The notes: generated from the sequence alone by a model not told the origin. A stretch of DNA of 64,000 nucleotides from Roseibium aggregatum (GCF_014692675.1 NZ_JABFCZ010000016.1:1-64000), one strand, 5' to 3'; numbered from the stretch's first letter, positions 38,681-48,026 are shown. Numbers and translations: made by a program.

Positions 38681-41600
38681 ATGCAGATTTTATCCATATT
38701 CTTGTCTTCATTAGGTTTATTCGCGGTCGCACGGCTATTCTTTCTGCCTTTGGTCCGCCGTTTAGCGGCGCCGGGGGGCGAGATACATAAACGTCCGGGC
38801 CGTGTAGCTCTTCTTGCCGCAACTGAAACGCTGGCGAACCTGCTTTTCTGGTTCACGCTGTCGGCCGGAGTGACCTGGGCCGCGCTGGCGGTGCTGGCGA
38901 GGCAGAACCCCGTCGACCTCGCCCACGCCGAGGCGGCCCTGGAAAACGTCCGTGCGTGGTCTTCCCTGCTGGAACGGGTGAGCGGCCACCTGGGCCTGTT
39001 TGCGGCCGCAGCCGCGGCGCTCGGCCTGCTGTGGTGGAGTTACAAGCGAACGAAGCGCGTCGCCCAGCAAGAGATTGCCGCTCGTCTCGACGCGGCGATG
39101 GCCGCCTTGCAGCAACAGGCCGAGACGGAGGAATTGCCGGCGCTTCCGCCCGACGACCGCATGAAGGTCGTTGCCGCGCAGATGGACGAGTTGCGCAGCA
39201 GGCTCGACGGACTGATCGCGGCGAAGGGCGAGCAGGAAGAGATCATCGAAACCGGCATGCACCTCTTCAAGATGGAACAACTGCACCATCAGCTTGACCT
39301 CCTGCGCCGCGCCGAAGGCGAAATCGGGGCAGCGCTTCAGGCGGAACAGGCGAACGAGGCACCGTCCGGCCGCCTGCGCACGTTCTTCGTCTCGCAAGGG
39401 TTCCACGACACGCTCGGGAATGCGGGAAAGGTTCTGGCAATCTGCTGCCTGATGGCGGTCATCCCGGCTTCACTGGTGCTGACCGGACCGCTGGCGCTCG
39501 ACCGGCTTGACCGGAAGCGCATCGCACTCATGGCCGATACCCGGAGTTTCGAGTTCGCCGTCGCACGCGGGGAAATCAATCAGGCCTGGGACGAAGCAAC
39601 GCAACCGACCGATGAAGCGACGCCTGAGACCGTATCGCTCGATGAAGACGACGAACAGGCGGCCTCCGATCTTGCTCAGGCATTCGAATCCCGGTTCGTT
39701 CCGGACGCGCTGGTCAGGAGTGCAGCCCGCGCCGGCGGACAAGGCGCGATCCGGGCCTATGGCAGGGAACAGGCGCGACGCGCCATCCTGAGCAGTGCGG
39801 CCTCCCGTTCACAGACGCTCACCGTGGACCATATGCCCTCCGCTCCCGCGAGTGCTCTCGACCAGCAGACCGATGCTCTCCTCGAGCGCTCTGCCAAGGC
39901 CGGGAACGGCCCCCGGACGCCACTGGGTCGCCAGGTCCAGGCGGAGGCCCGGGATCTCGCCAGGCGCAATCCGGGCCTCTGGAAAAGGGTGAAGGCCCGT
40001 CTTCGCACCTACCAGGCCTCCTTCGGCGCGGTTGCACCTCCCCAGCGCCTGCAGGCGATCATCGTCAACCAGGCGATCGGAGACGTGCTCGGCAACGCCG
40101 GTACGCCGAACAGCTTCTGGGGCGAACAGGCCCGGCGCTTCGGCGCGAACGTTTCGGCAGATGCAGCCAGCGCCTACTCCGAAGCAAGCGCACGCGGCTT
40201 CCTCACCGACTTCGCAAGGACCGGGGATCTCGACGGTGCGGCAGCCCGCACCTCTGCGCGCACGGTTAAGGCCATCCCGGCCGCAAATGTCGAGGGTCTG
40301 CGCCGGCTCTCCGGGATCGTGCCGACATCGGACGCCATCTCCACGCGGCTCTCCGACGGGCGAGCGATCCTCGATGCGCGCACCCTGCCGGTTTCGGATG
40401 CAGCCGCGGCCAGAGCGACGGCCCGCGCGGCCCGTTTTTCGGGACAAAACGTCAGCGCCGCGGCCACCCTTGTGGAATTCTCCGACTACTTTCCCGGATA
40501 CGAGGGACAGGAACTCGAAACCCGCCGCGCCCGCACCGCGCGCGCCCTGAAACTCGACGGCGCGCCGCCGGCGCGCCTGCATGCCACCCAGGCCGTACTG
40601 CGCCAGTCCCGTGTGGCGGCCCGCCGGGCTGTCTCCTTTGGCCGGCTGCGGGGTTTCTCGCGCATCGGTGGCGTTCTGATCGGACAGAATGCGGAGAAAG
40701 GCGGGCAACTGCGCGTGGACCGTTTCGACTGGACCCTCGAAAGGCGGGAATTCCGTTTCCGATTGGCCGTCGCAGGCGAACCCGTCAGGAGCTTTGGCCC
40801 GTTCGATCCGGCGATCGTTCATCTTGCCCTGGCCTATGCCGCCGACAAGCGCCCCACGACGGTGACCATGGTCACCGCCCCGCCTCTGTGGGACCTGCGC
40901 ATCCTGCATCATCCCGCCCTTGTCGATACGGGCCTCGGCTGCCGCGCAAGACGGCTCGATCAGTTTGCCGACGAGGTGACAAATCGCGTTGAAAGCCTGC
41001 AGGAGCTGCGCGAAATCGAAACCCTGCATGCCGAAGGCGAAATAGCCCTCTACAACCTGGTGCGGAACATCCAGGTCGTTAAGGTCGCCGCGACCGAGGC
41101 CGGAAAGTCCTTTATCTCCGTGAATCAAGCGGAGCCGCTTGTCGAGGACGCGGCCCGGGCGAAGCCCGACAAACGGGAAACGCTGGCTGCAGGGATCCGC
41201 CTTTCGGACAGGGGGGCGCCACTGGTCATCGCCTCAAAACCCGCCTATTTCGACACGCAGATCACCGCCCTGGTCGACGAATGCCGAAAAAAAGCCAACG
41301 ATCTGACCGCATTCACAGGTTGCGCCTCGGAGGCCGCAACCAGAGCGGCAACGGAGACATTGAATCGGGGGCAGCAATGGCTCGCCCCACCTGTGGAATT
41401 CCAGACCTGGAGCGGCGTTCGCGAGAATGACTATCGAGTGGCTGCAGATCTCGATTTCCTGACGGGCCAAGGCGAGGACGCACTGGGTCCGCTTCGCTTC
41501 ATGGTGCAGGTGGCGATATCGAGTCCCGCCTATTTCGCCGACCCGAGCAAGGCCTGGTTCGATCCCGGGAACCTGGCACCCGAGGAATACGCCGATCCCG

Positions 41601-42154
41601 AGCCGTGGGAGCTTGCCGAAACCGCCCCGCGGTTGAATAAGGAAATCGTGAACCTGATTTCGCAGTCTTCAAAGCACGCAGAGATCTACGCGGATATGGT
41701 GGCCTTCACCCGGTTGCAGCGGTTCTTCCGCAATGCTCTTGACGGCGCGATGTCGGAAAGCTTTCCTCTGGAGGAACTCCCGAAAATCGCGGCCGCAACG
41801 CTTCCTGCGGTCAACGCGAAGGCGCCCACTTTGCGGTGGAACGTGAGGCCGGGCCAGGTCGAGGCGGCGATGAAGAAGCTGCTCGCTGAAGCTTCGAGCG
41901 CCGACAATCCTTCCCCGGGCGTTGCAACGCGCGCATGCCTGGACCTGGCCGGGCGTAACGATGCGGCCGGAATTCGGCCCGAGCAATGGCACGCGGCCTG
42001 CGGCACCGAGATATTGAGCGAAGAACATTCCAAGGAGACTGTCGACAGGATCGCCTATCTCAATGAGCTCAGGGATATGCGCTTCGACCTCGATCTCCCG
42101 CGCGACGAGGCACTGGCAGCGCGGTATTACGCGTCGGGCTGCCCACGCCCCTAG
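38681..42154 (+). CDS. Large unrecognised membrane protein
   Basis: The product is 1157 residues from the ATG at 38681, which has a GGGGGA site seven bases upstream. I do not recognise the family. Hydrophobic segments lie at about residues 2-24, 50-72, 99-117 and 243-265, with a charged, probably coiled-coil stretch at 120-230. The remaining 890 residues are soluble in composition, Ala/Arg-rich to about 600, with a compact-looking part at about 640-780 (GFSRIGGVLIGQNAEKGG, LALAYAADKRPTTVTMV, LVDTGLGCRARRLDQ). It stands alone, next to two repeat-flanked segments, which suggests accessory status. Confidence 0.75.
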   Translation: MQILSIFLSSLGLFAVARLFFLPLVRRLAAPGGEIHKRPGRVALLAATETLANLLFWFTLSAGVTWAALAVLARQNPVDLAHAEAALENVRAWSSLLERVSGHLGLFAAAAAALGLLWWSYKRTKRVAQQEIAARLDAAMAALQQQAETEELPALPPDDRMKVVAAQMDELRSRLDGLIAAKGEQEEIIETGMHLFKMEQLHHQLDLLRRAEGEIGAALQAEQANEAPSGRLRTFFVSQGFHDTLGNAGKVLAICCLMAVIPASLVLTGPLALDRLDRKRIALMADTRSFEFAVARGEINQAWDEATQPTDEATPETVSLDEDDEQAASDLAQAFESRFVPDALVRSAARAGGQGAIRAYGREQARRAILSSAASRSQTLTVDHMPSAPASALDQQTDALLERSAKAGNGPRTPLGRQVQAEARDLARRNPGLWKRVKARLRTYQASFGAVAPPQRLQAIIVNQAIGDVLGNAGTPNSFWGEQARRFGANVSADAASAYSEASARGFLTDFARTGDLDGAAARTSARTVKAIPAANVEGLRRLSGIVPTSDAISTRLSDGRAILDARTLPVSDAAAARATARAARFSGQNVSAAATLVEFSDYFPGYEGQELETRRARTARALKLDGAPPARLHATQAVLRQSRVAARRAVSFGRLRGFSRIGGVLIGQNAEKGGQLRVDRFDWTLERREFRFRLAVAGEPVRSFGPFDPAIVHLALAYAADKRPTTVTMVTAPPLWDLRILHHPALVDTGLGCRARRLDQFADEVTNRVESLQELREIETLHAEGEIALYNLVRNIQVVKVAATEAGKSFISVNQAEPLVEDAARAKPDKRETLAAGIRLSDRGAPLVIASKPAYFDTQITALVDECRKKANDLTAFTGCASEAATRAATETLNRGQQWLAPPVEFQTWSGVRENDYRVAADLDFLTGQGEDALGPLRFMVQVAISSPAYFADPSKAWFDPGNLAPEEYADPEPWELAETAPRLNKEIVNLISQSSKHAEIYADMVAFTRLQRFFRNALDGAMSESFPLEELPKIAAATLPAVNAKAPTLRWNVRPGQVEAAMKKLLAEASSADNPSPGVATRACLDLAGRNDAAGIRPEQWHAACGTEILSEEHSKETVDRIAYLNELRDMRFDLDLPRDEALAARYYASGCPRP

Positions 42155-42170
42155 GTGTGAAGTCAAGAAA

Positions 42171-42250
42171 GGTTGTTCACTCGCATCGAAGGCCTGAGAC
42201 TGGTTGGTGACCCAACCTAACCAGTCTCGGGATCGATGGAATGAACAACC
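42171..42250. repeat. Long imperfect inverted repeat after the large orphan gene
   Basis: Two arms of about 37 bases face each other: GGTTGTTCA at 42171 matches TGAACAACC ending at 42250, and GAGACTGGTT at 42196-42205 matches AACCAGTCTC at 42219-42228, with partial pairing between. It begins about 15 bases after the stop codon. No T-tract follows, so it may be a relic of a small mobile element rather than a simple terminator. Confidence 0.7.
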
Positions 42251-42654
42251 CGTTTGTCGAATCGGGTTGCACAGCGCCGAAAGTCCTTGAGACGGCAAAA
42301 CTGCCCTCGACCGGATTATGGATCTTCTGGGTTTCGCGGTCGTATCTGTAGGTGTTTGCGTGTCGGGTTTGGCGGGATTACGGCTTCACGGCTACCGCAA
42401 CATTCGTTACTCCAGCCCGTGCCGAACTCCGAGACAGCGGCGCTGATTGGTATCAAGAACAATACCCCCTTGAGGCAGGCTTGGCGCAACGTCCGCCTTC
42501 AGGAACCTGGTCGGCAAACGCGAATGACCGAAATGCGGAGGCGAAGCGCACATAGGAGTTAGCGTCAACGCCCGCCGGTTTTCGGTCCAATCCCCAGTTC
42601 TGTCACACTTCCTGGAGTCCAACCCGCCTCAAGTTCCCTTGAATCCGTTCCCCC
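42251..42654. other. Intergenic region without supported genes
   Basis: About 400 bases between the inverted repeat and the ArsR gene. Several short frames exist on both strands but none has a ribosome site plus recognisable sequence. The region may be remnant DNA linked to the preceding inverted repeat. Confidence 0.45.
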
Positions 42655-42975
42655 TCACGACGCATCCAGAATCGCATCCAGCAGCCCCGGAAAACGCCGG
42701 TTGAGTTCTTCCCGGCGCAGGGAGAGAAGACGGCCGCGGCCTTTCGGTTCGTTACGGATGACGCCGGCTTCGCGCAGGACCTTCATCTGGTGGGATTTCG
42801 TCGATTTCGGCAGGGAGGGGTCCTGCAGGTGGCAGCGGGCCGCCTCCAGCGGCGCGTCCCTCAACTGCCGGACCAGCTCAAGCCGGGCAGGATCGCTCAG
42901 CGCGAAAAGAACCTTTGAAAGGTCTATTTCGTCTTCCCGCGGATGCTCCAGCGGATCGGGTGCGGATTTTTCCAT
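42655..42975 (-). CDS. ArsR-family transcriptional regulator
   Basis: The product is 106 residues from the ATG at 42975. The winged helix is clear (VLFALSDPARLELVRQLRD, LPKSTKSHQMKVLREAGVI, RGRLLSLRREELN). No metal-binding cysteine pair of the ArsR type is present (only one Cys), so it probably senses something other than a metal. It is divergent from an MFS exporter gene, with two palindromes between them, which suggests it represses both. Confidence 0.9.
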   Translation of the reverse strand: MEKSAPDPLEHPREDEIDLSKVLFALSDPARLELVRQLRDAPLEAARCHLQDPSLPKSTKSHQMKVLREAGVIRNEPKGRGRLLSLRREELNRRFPGLLDAILDAS

Positions 42976-42984
42976 CTTGCTCAC

Positions 42985-43004
42985 GGTTCGAATATAGTTG
43001 AACC
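42985..43004. promoter_or_regulatory. Palindromic operator 1 for the ArsR regulator
   Basis: GGTTC and GAACC arms frame an AT-rich centre (GGTTCGAATATAGTTGAACC). It lies just upstream of the arsR-type gene and shares the half-site GTTCGAATAT with the second palindrome. Confidence 0.65.
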
Positions 43005-43029
43005 TTCCTCGGGAAGGAACTATGTAATA

Positions 43030-43047
43030 GTTCGAATATTTTCGAAC
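43030..43047. promoter_or_regulatory. Palindromic operator 2 for the ArsR regulator
   Basis: A near-perfect 18-bp palindrome, GTTCGAATATTTTCGAAC, lies 17 bases before the MFS start. It shares its half-site with operator 1, 45 bases away. Confidence 0.7.
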
Positions 43048-43063
43048 CAATGAGGCGTGTCCC

Positions 43064-44260
43064 ATGTCATATGCCGTATCCGCCGCCATGCCGCAGAGCC
43101 GGACCGGCTTTCTGGTCACAACCCTCGGCTCGCTGGCGATGATGGCGAGCGCCAGTGCGCCGTCGCCCTTCTATCGGGTGCTGCGCGCCGAGATCGGGTT
43201 TTCGCCCGCGCTTATGACCGTCGTCTTCGCGGTCTACGCGCTGGCGCTGCTCACCGCGCTCCTGGTGGCGGGCTCCGCGTCCGACCATGTCGGGCGGCGG
43301 CCGGTCCTGAGCCTGGGCTTCGCGCTGCTCGCACTTGCCCTTTATGTCTTCGATCAGGCGACGACCGTGTCCGGGCTGATCATTGCCCGCATCCTGCAGG
43401 GGGCCGCCTGCGGCCTGCTGGTCTCCACACTGCCTGCCACGATCACCGACTTCGAGCCGCGCTCCCGGCCGGGACTGGCGGCGGTGATCAACACCGTCGT
43501 TCCGCTCCTGGGGCTGGCGCTCGGGGCGCTTGTCTCCGGTTTTTTCCTCGATCTGTCGGCAACGCCCCAGGCTTACGTCTTCGGCGGGTTCGTGGCGGTC
43601 AGCGTCGTCTTTGCCCTGGCGATCTGGCTGTTTCCGGAAACGGCCCCACGTCATGCCGGCTTTCTGGCATCGCTTAAGCCCCGGGTCGGCGTGCCATCAA
43701 GCTCCCGCAAGGTGTTCTGGAGCAGCGCACCGGCGCTCTTCGCCAGCTGGGCGACCGGCGGCCTCTACCTGTCGCTCGGCGCATCGATCGTGGCGCAGGT
43801 GTTCGCCATCCGCTCCGCCATACCCCAGGGGCTGGTAATCACGCTGCTTGCGGGCATGGGCGCGCTCGCCTGCCTCGTTGCCCAGAAGCGCTCGGGCCAT
43901 GGCGTCATCCTCTACGGCACACTGGTCATGAGCCTGGGCACGGCCATTTGCCTCGTCGCGCTTTGGGTTGGCAGCCTGCCTCTCTACCTGGCCGCGCTGG
44001 CCTTCGCCGGCACCGGCTTCGGCACCTGTTTCTACGGCGTGCTTAAAACGGTCGTGCCGACGGCGGCGCCCGACGCGCGGGCGGAGCTCTTCGCGTCGAT
44101 CTTCACGCTCAGCTATCTCTCCTTCAGCGTGCCCTCCGTCATCGCTGGGGTTCTCGTCCCGATCATCGGGCTGAAGGTAACCGTGACGCTCTACGGCGCG
44201 GTCGTCATCGCGGGCGCGGGCACGGCCGGCTTTCTGCGCTGGCGCAGGGGCGGCGACTGA
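43064..44260 (+). CDS. MFS transporter
   Basis: The product is 398 residues with about 12 membrane helices. The MFS loop 2-3 motif is GSASDHVGRRPVL and the antiporter-like region GLIIARILQGAACGLLVSTLPA follows in part. It is probably a drug or metabolite exporter controlled by the divergent ArsR-type regulator. A diverged copy of its last 90 bases sits at 44822-44911, beyond an AT-rich islet. Confidence 0.9.
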   Translation: MSYAVSAAMPQSRTGFLVTTLGSLAMMASASAPSPFYRVLRAEIGFSPALMTVVFAVYALALLTALLVAGSASDHVGRRPVLSLGFALLALALYVFDQATTVSGLIIARILQGAACGLLVSTLPATITDFEPRSRPGLAAVINTVVPLLGLALGALVSGFFLDLSATPQAYVFGGFVAVSVVFALAIWLFPETAPRHAGFLASLKPRVGVPSSSRKVFWSSAPALFASWATGGLYLSLGASIVAQVFAIRSAIPQGLVITLLAGMGALACLVAQKRSGHGVILYGTLVMSLGTAICLVALWVGSLPLYLAALAFAGTGFGTCFYGVLKTVVPTAAPDARAELFASIFTLSYLSFSVPSVIAGVLVPIIGLKVTVTLYGAVVIAGAGTAGFLRWRRGGD

Positions 44261-44324
44261 GGGCGGTGTGGTCGCGCGCGTCACCGGCTAGCGGCGACCA
44301 AAGCGAAATCCAAGCTTGGAGACG

Positions 44325-44741
44325 CTATATCTTCAGCCTTCTAAATATTTCAAATAAAAAGAGAGAGCAAAACAGGATGAAATTAATAATTGAAAACTCC
44401 GAAAGGCCGTCAGTTTGTCCCAAGGCCAGAAATGGTCCACCGAATGCTAAAATAATAGTAGGGAAACCAATGAAGGAGGTCGCCATATCCTCGAGATGCT
44501 CTTTATCCATGGGATAGAGAGACTTGTCAGGGTCGTGTGTTTGGAAATTGAACAAATTCGCTGCTTTTATATCGTTCTTGTGATTTAAAACAAATATTCT
44601 ATAGCTAAAAATTATAATAATCGAAATTAACAGGATTATATCTCTTGTGTCGTTTTTGGAATAAAAATTATAAATCAGATAAGCATTAAGAATTGTAATT
44701 GTTAGATAAAATATTGCCTTGAGAATCCATGCAGGCTTCAA
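44325..44741 (-). CDS. AT-rich unknown membrane protein
   Basis: The product is 138 residues with about four hydrophobic segments (ILKAIFYLTITILNAYLIYN; DIILLISIIIIFSYRIFVLN; FIGFPTIILAFGGPFLALG; FSIINFILFCSLFLFEIF). No family is recognised. Base composition is strikingly AT-rich and the codons differ from all neighbours, so it was almost certainly acquired. It lies between the MFS gene and the detached copy of that gene's 3' end. Confidence 0.75.
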   Translation of the reverse strand: MKPAWILKAIFYLTITILNAYLIYNFYSKNDTRDIILLISIIIIFSYRIFVLNHKNDIKAANLFNFQTHDPDKSLYPMDKEHLEDMATSFIGFPTIILAFGGPFLALGQTDGLSEFSIINFILFCSLFLFEIFRRLKI

Positions 44742-44821
44742 TTTCTTTATCCTGTATATTTGTCTTTAATCGTTGAGAATTTCATCTTTTCAGAGTTTGG
44801 GCCTGCGTTCAGCAGTGCGGG

Positions 44822-44911
44822 TTGAAGGCGACGTTACCACTCTACAGCGTTGCAGTCATCGCGGAAGCGTTGACGGCCGGGTTGCTGCGCTGGCGGAAAG
44901 GCGGAGTCTGA
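44822..44911 (+). pseudogene. Detached 3'-terminal fragment of an MFS gene
   Basis: Read in frame, this gives LKATLPLYSVAVIAEALTAG then LLRWRKGGV and a stop, against LKVTVTLYGAVVIAGAGTAG and FLRWRRGGD at the end of the MFS gene at 43064. The match is gapless over 90 bases to the shared TGA, about 74% identical. There is no start or upstream part. With the intact gene it brackets the AT-rich islet at 44261-44821. Confidence 0.82.
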
Positions 44912-45025
44912 GGATTGCCCGCAGGAACGGCGATGATTTCCGTGCAGATTCAGGCATGGATTACGTCCCGTTTCCGACCATTAAGGATGCGTTGAGCGGG
45001 CAGTCGCGGGTGCTATCATATCTTC

Positions 45026-45661
45026 ATGGCAGCGATCCGTATTCTCTTGGTCGACGACCACCCGATCGTGCGGGAGGGGTATCTGCGTCTGCTGGAACGG
45101 CAGCCGGGCCTGTCGGTCGTGGCCGAAGCCGGCGATGGCGAGGCCGCCGTCGCCGCATTCCTGGACCATGGTCCCGATATCGTCCTGATGGACCTCTCCA
45201 TGCCCGGCACGGGCGGGCTGGAAGCCGTGAAAGCCATTCTCTCTCACGATCCCGCCGCCCGGATTGTCATCGTTTCCATGCACCAGGGCGCCTTTTTCGC
45301 GCAAAAGGCCATGGCGGCGGGCGCACGGGGCTTCGTCTCCAAAAGCAGTCCCCCGGAAGAACTGGTCGCCACGATTGCCAGGGTCATGGCCGGGCGCAGG
45401 GCGCTGTCGTCCGATATGGCGCAGGAGATTGCCCAGACCTCGTTCGGCAGCGACGATATCGCGGCCCTGACGCCGCGCGAGCTGGACATTCTGCAGCTTC
45501 TGGCAGGCGGCATGAGCGGACGGGCGATCGCCCGCAATCTCGGCCTCTCGGCCAAGACGGTGCAAAACAACCTGTCCCAGGTCCGGGCCAAGCTCAATGC
45601 GTCCGGCGACGCCGATCTCGTGCTCAAGGCGCAGCGGGCCGGGCTGGCGCAGTCGGGCTGA
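45026..45661 (+). CDS. NarL/FixJ-type response regulator
   Basis: The product is 211 residues. The receiver domain has the acidic pair in LLVDDHPIV, the phosphorylated Asp in VLMDLSMPG and the conserved Lys in FVSKSSPPEE. A LuxR-type DNA-binding domain follows (LTPRELDILQLLAGG; SGRAIARNLGLSAKTVQNNL). It overlaps the histidine kinase gene by one base and is probably its partner. The operon continues towards the MoxR/Bat genes. Confidence 0.94.
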   Translation: MAAIRILLVDDHPIVREGYLRLLERQPGLSVVAEAGDGEAAVAAFLDHGPDIVLMDLSMPGTGGLEAVKAILSHDPAARIVIVSMHQGAFFAQKAMAAGARGFVSKSSPPEELVATIARVMAGRRALSSDMAQEIAQTSFGSDDIAALTPRELDILQLLAGGMSGRAIARNLGLSAKTVQNNLSQVRAKLNASGDADLVLKAQRAGLAQSG

Positions 45662-46986
45662 TGCGCGGCCTTCTGCCCCAGCTTGTGTTGCGCGTGCTCG
45701 CCGCGGGGCTGGCGACGGTTCTCCTCGGGGCGGCATGGGTGTTGTGGGCAACGGCGGACGCCGCCCGGGAGGATGCGCGCATCACCGCCGAGCGTGTTGC
45801 GCAGGCAATCGCGGCACGGCCCGATTTCATAGGTCTTGCGTTCGGGGGCGTGGCGCCGGTGCCGGCCTTTCTCGACTGGCAGGGCTTTCCCAGGTGGACG
45901 CTGATCGCGCCTGGCATCTGCGTCGAGTTCGGTGCCGACGGTCGGCCCGACCATCGCCGCTGCGGCTCCTACGTTGCTGCCGATACCGCCCCGCCGTCCT
46001 GGTTCGGGAAGCTTGCGGAAGCGATCGGACTGGTTCCGGACCCGATTACCCGGCCCGTCCGGACACGCTACGCGTCCAATGCCCGTGTCACCGCCTACGC
46101 CGATCCGAAGGTCATCATCGCCCGCGCCTGGGACCGGACCGGCGATCTGATGCGGCTGGCGCTGGGCATGGCGGTCGGCGGCGCGCTCCTGACCGGCCTG
46201 CTGGTCGGGCGTCTCCTGTTTCCCTTCCGGACGATCCTCAGCGGCATCGAGCGTCTGCAGAGCGGCGATTTCGCCGCCCGCCAGCCCCGGCAGAAGGTGA
46301 CCGAATTCGATCGGCTGGGCCTTGCGCTGAACGACACCGCCAGGGCCTTGCAGGAAGCCCGCGATACCCGGACCGACCTGACACGGCGGCTGTTCACGGT
46401 TCAGGAAAGCGAACGCCGCGCCCTTGCGCGCGAGCTGCATGACGAATTCGGCCAGTGCCTGACGGCGACCCGTGCCCTGGCCACGGCGGTAGCGCAATCC
46501 GGCGAAACGACCGCCCGGGACGGCGCCCGGATCGCCGAAATTTCCGGTCAGATGATGCAAAGCCTGCGGGACGAGCTTTCCCGTCTCCGTCCGCCGGACC
46601 TCGACGAACTTGGGCTCGATGCAGCACTCCAGCGCCTGGTCGCGGGCTGGCGCGGCCGACTGCCGTCCGTGCGCTTCCTGCTGGAATTGTCCGGGGATCC
46701 GGACACCGTTTCCGATGACCTCGCTCTCAGCCTTTATCGCATCATCCAGGAGTGCCTGACGAATGCGATCCGGCACGGCGCTCCCAAAACCGTGCGTGTC
46801 CGGCTCGATGTCGGCGCGGAAATCGCGCTGACCGTTGCCGATGACGGCGGGGCGCGGGACGATGCGCCGGTCGGCAACGGCTACGGGCTGCTCGGCATCC
46901 GCGAACGGGTCAACGCGCTCGGCGGCAGCTTCGACCTGACCCCGGCAGACGGCGGCATGTGCGCCGGCGTCCGACTGCCGAACTGA
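45661..46986 (+). CDS. NarX/UhpB-type sensor histidine kinase
   Basis: The product is 441 residues. Two membrane helices (about 8-30 and 162-182) frame a periplasmic sensor of about 130 residues holding two cysteines (GICVEFG, RRCGSYV). A HAMP-like linker leads to the HPK7 dimerisation motif ESERRALARELHDEFGQ with the phospho-His, then a HATPase domain (IIQECLTNAIRHG; GNGYGLLGIRERV). The signal is unknown. It precedes the MoxR gene by about 90 bases. Confidence 0.92.
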   Translation: MRGLLPQLVLRVLAAGLATVLLGAAWVLWATADAAREDARITAERVAQAIAARPDFIGLAFGGVAPVPAFLDWQGFPRWTLIAPGICVEFGADGRPDHRRCGSYVAADTAPPSWFGKLAEAIGLVPDPITRPVRTRYASNARVTAYADPKVIIARAWDRTGDLMRLALGMAVGGALLTGLLVGRLLFPFRTILSGIERLQSGDFAARQPRQKVTEFDRLGLALNDTARALQEARDTRTDLTRRLFTVQESERRALARELHDEFGQCLTATRALATAVAQSGETTARDGARIAEISGQMMQSLRDELSRLRPPDLDELGLDAALQRLVAGWRGRLPSVRFLLELSGDPDTVSDDLALSLYRIIQECLTNAIRHGAPKTVRVRLDVGAEIALTVADDGGARDDAPVGNGYGLLGIRERVNALGGSFDLTPADGGMCAGVRLPN

Positions 46987-47075
46987 ACCGGGAAATCTTC
47001 CCGGACCGCTCGGGAAGACGTCTCTGGCGCGGATCTGCAGAGTGGCCCATCCTTGTTTCCCGGAGGAGGAAGCGC

Positions 47076-48026
47076 ATGGACGATATCAGTCATCCGATTG
47101 TGCGTTTGGAAGCGGAGGTTTCCGCGGGCCTGATCGGGCATCAGGACATGGTCGAACGCCTGTTGATCGCCCTGCTGGTCGGCGGTCACGTCCTGATCGA
47201 GGGGCCGCCCGGCGTTGCCAAGACCCGCACAGTCAAACTTCTGGCAAGGCACTTGCCCGGCAGCCATGGCCGTATCCAGTGCACGCCGGATCTGCTGCCT
47301 GCCGATCTGACCGGGACGCAGGTTTACCGTCCCGAAACCGGCGCATTCGACTTCATCCCGGGACCTCTGTTTCACTCCCTGGTGCTGGTCGACGAGATCA
47401 ACCGGGCGCCGCCCAAGGTGCAGTCGGCGCTGCTTGAAGCCATGGCCGAACGCCAGGTGACCACATCCGGCGTGACCCGTGCCTTGCCGGATCCCTTCAT
47501 GGTCGTCGCCACCCAGAACCCCATCGAGCATGAGGGCACCTTCCCGCTGCCGGAGGCGCAGATGGACCGGTTTCTTCTGCATCTCTCGCTCGGGCTTCCG
47601 CAGGCGGAGCACGAGCGCGCGATCCTTGATCTGGTCGAAGCCGAAGAGATCGCCCGGTCCGCGGCCCCGGCGGCGCCGATGTCCGGCGAGGAGCTTCGTC
47701 TTGCTCAGGAGGAAGTGGCGCGGGTTCATCTCGCGCCGGCCCTGAAGGACTTCATGGTGCGCCTCGTCATGGCTTCACGCCCAGGCGGGGCCGTCGCCGA
47801 CTGGGTCGAACATCCGGTCTCGCCGCGCGGCACGCTGGCCCTGGCTGCCTCGGTTCGGGCCCGCGCCTGGCTGAAGGGGCGCGACTACGGTCTACCGGAA
47901 GATGCCCAGGCGCTGGCGGGCGATGTACTCTCCCATCGTCTGGTCCCGAGTTGGGCCGCTGTCAGCGAAGGACGGACGGGCCGCAGCCTTGTGGAGGAAA
48001 TCCTGCGGACGGTCGAGCCATGGTGA
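47076..48026 (+). CDS. MoxR-family AAA+ ATPase
   Basis: The product is 316 residues. The ATG has a GGAGGAGG site. The Walker A is EGPPGVAKTRT, the Walker B LVLVDEINRAPPKVQ, and sensor 1 VVATQNPIEHEGTFPLPEAQ. MoxR proteins act as chaperones for assembling protein complexes together with VWA-domain partners, which are encoded downstream. It overlaps the DUF58 gene by seven bases. Confidence 0.95.
   Translation: MDDISHPIVRLEAEVSAGLIGHQDMVERLLIALLVGGHVLIEGPPGVAKTRTVKLLARHLPGSHGRIQCTPDLLPADLTGTQVYRPETGAFDFIPGPLFHSLVLVDEINRAPPKVQSALLEAMAERQVTTSGVTRALPDPFMVVATQNPIEHEGTFPLPEAQMDRFLLHLSLGLPQAEHERAILDLVEAEEIARSAAPAAPMSGEELRLAQEEVARVHLAPALKDFMVRLVMASRPGGAVADWVEHPVSPRGTLALAASVRARAWLKGRDYGLPEDAQALAGDVLSHRLVPSWAAVSEGRTGRSLVEEILRTVEPW

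Noticed and set aside
42254..42562. Small open frames after the inverted repeat
   Set aside because: None combines a start with a ribosome site and recognisable sequence; frames overlap on several strands as expected by chance.
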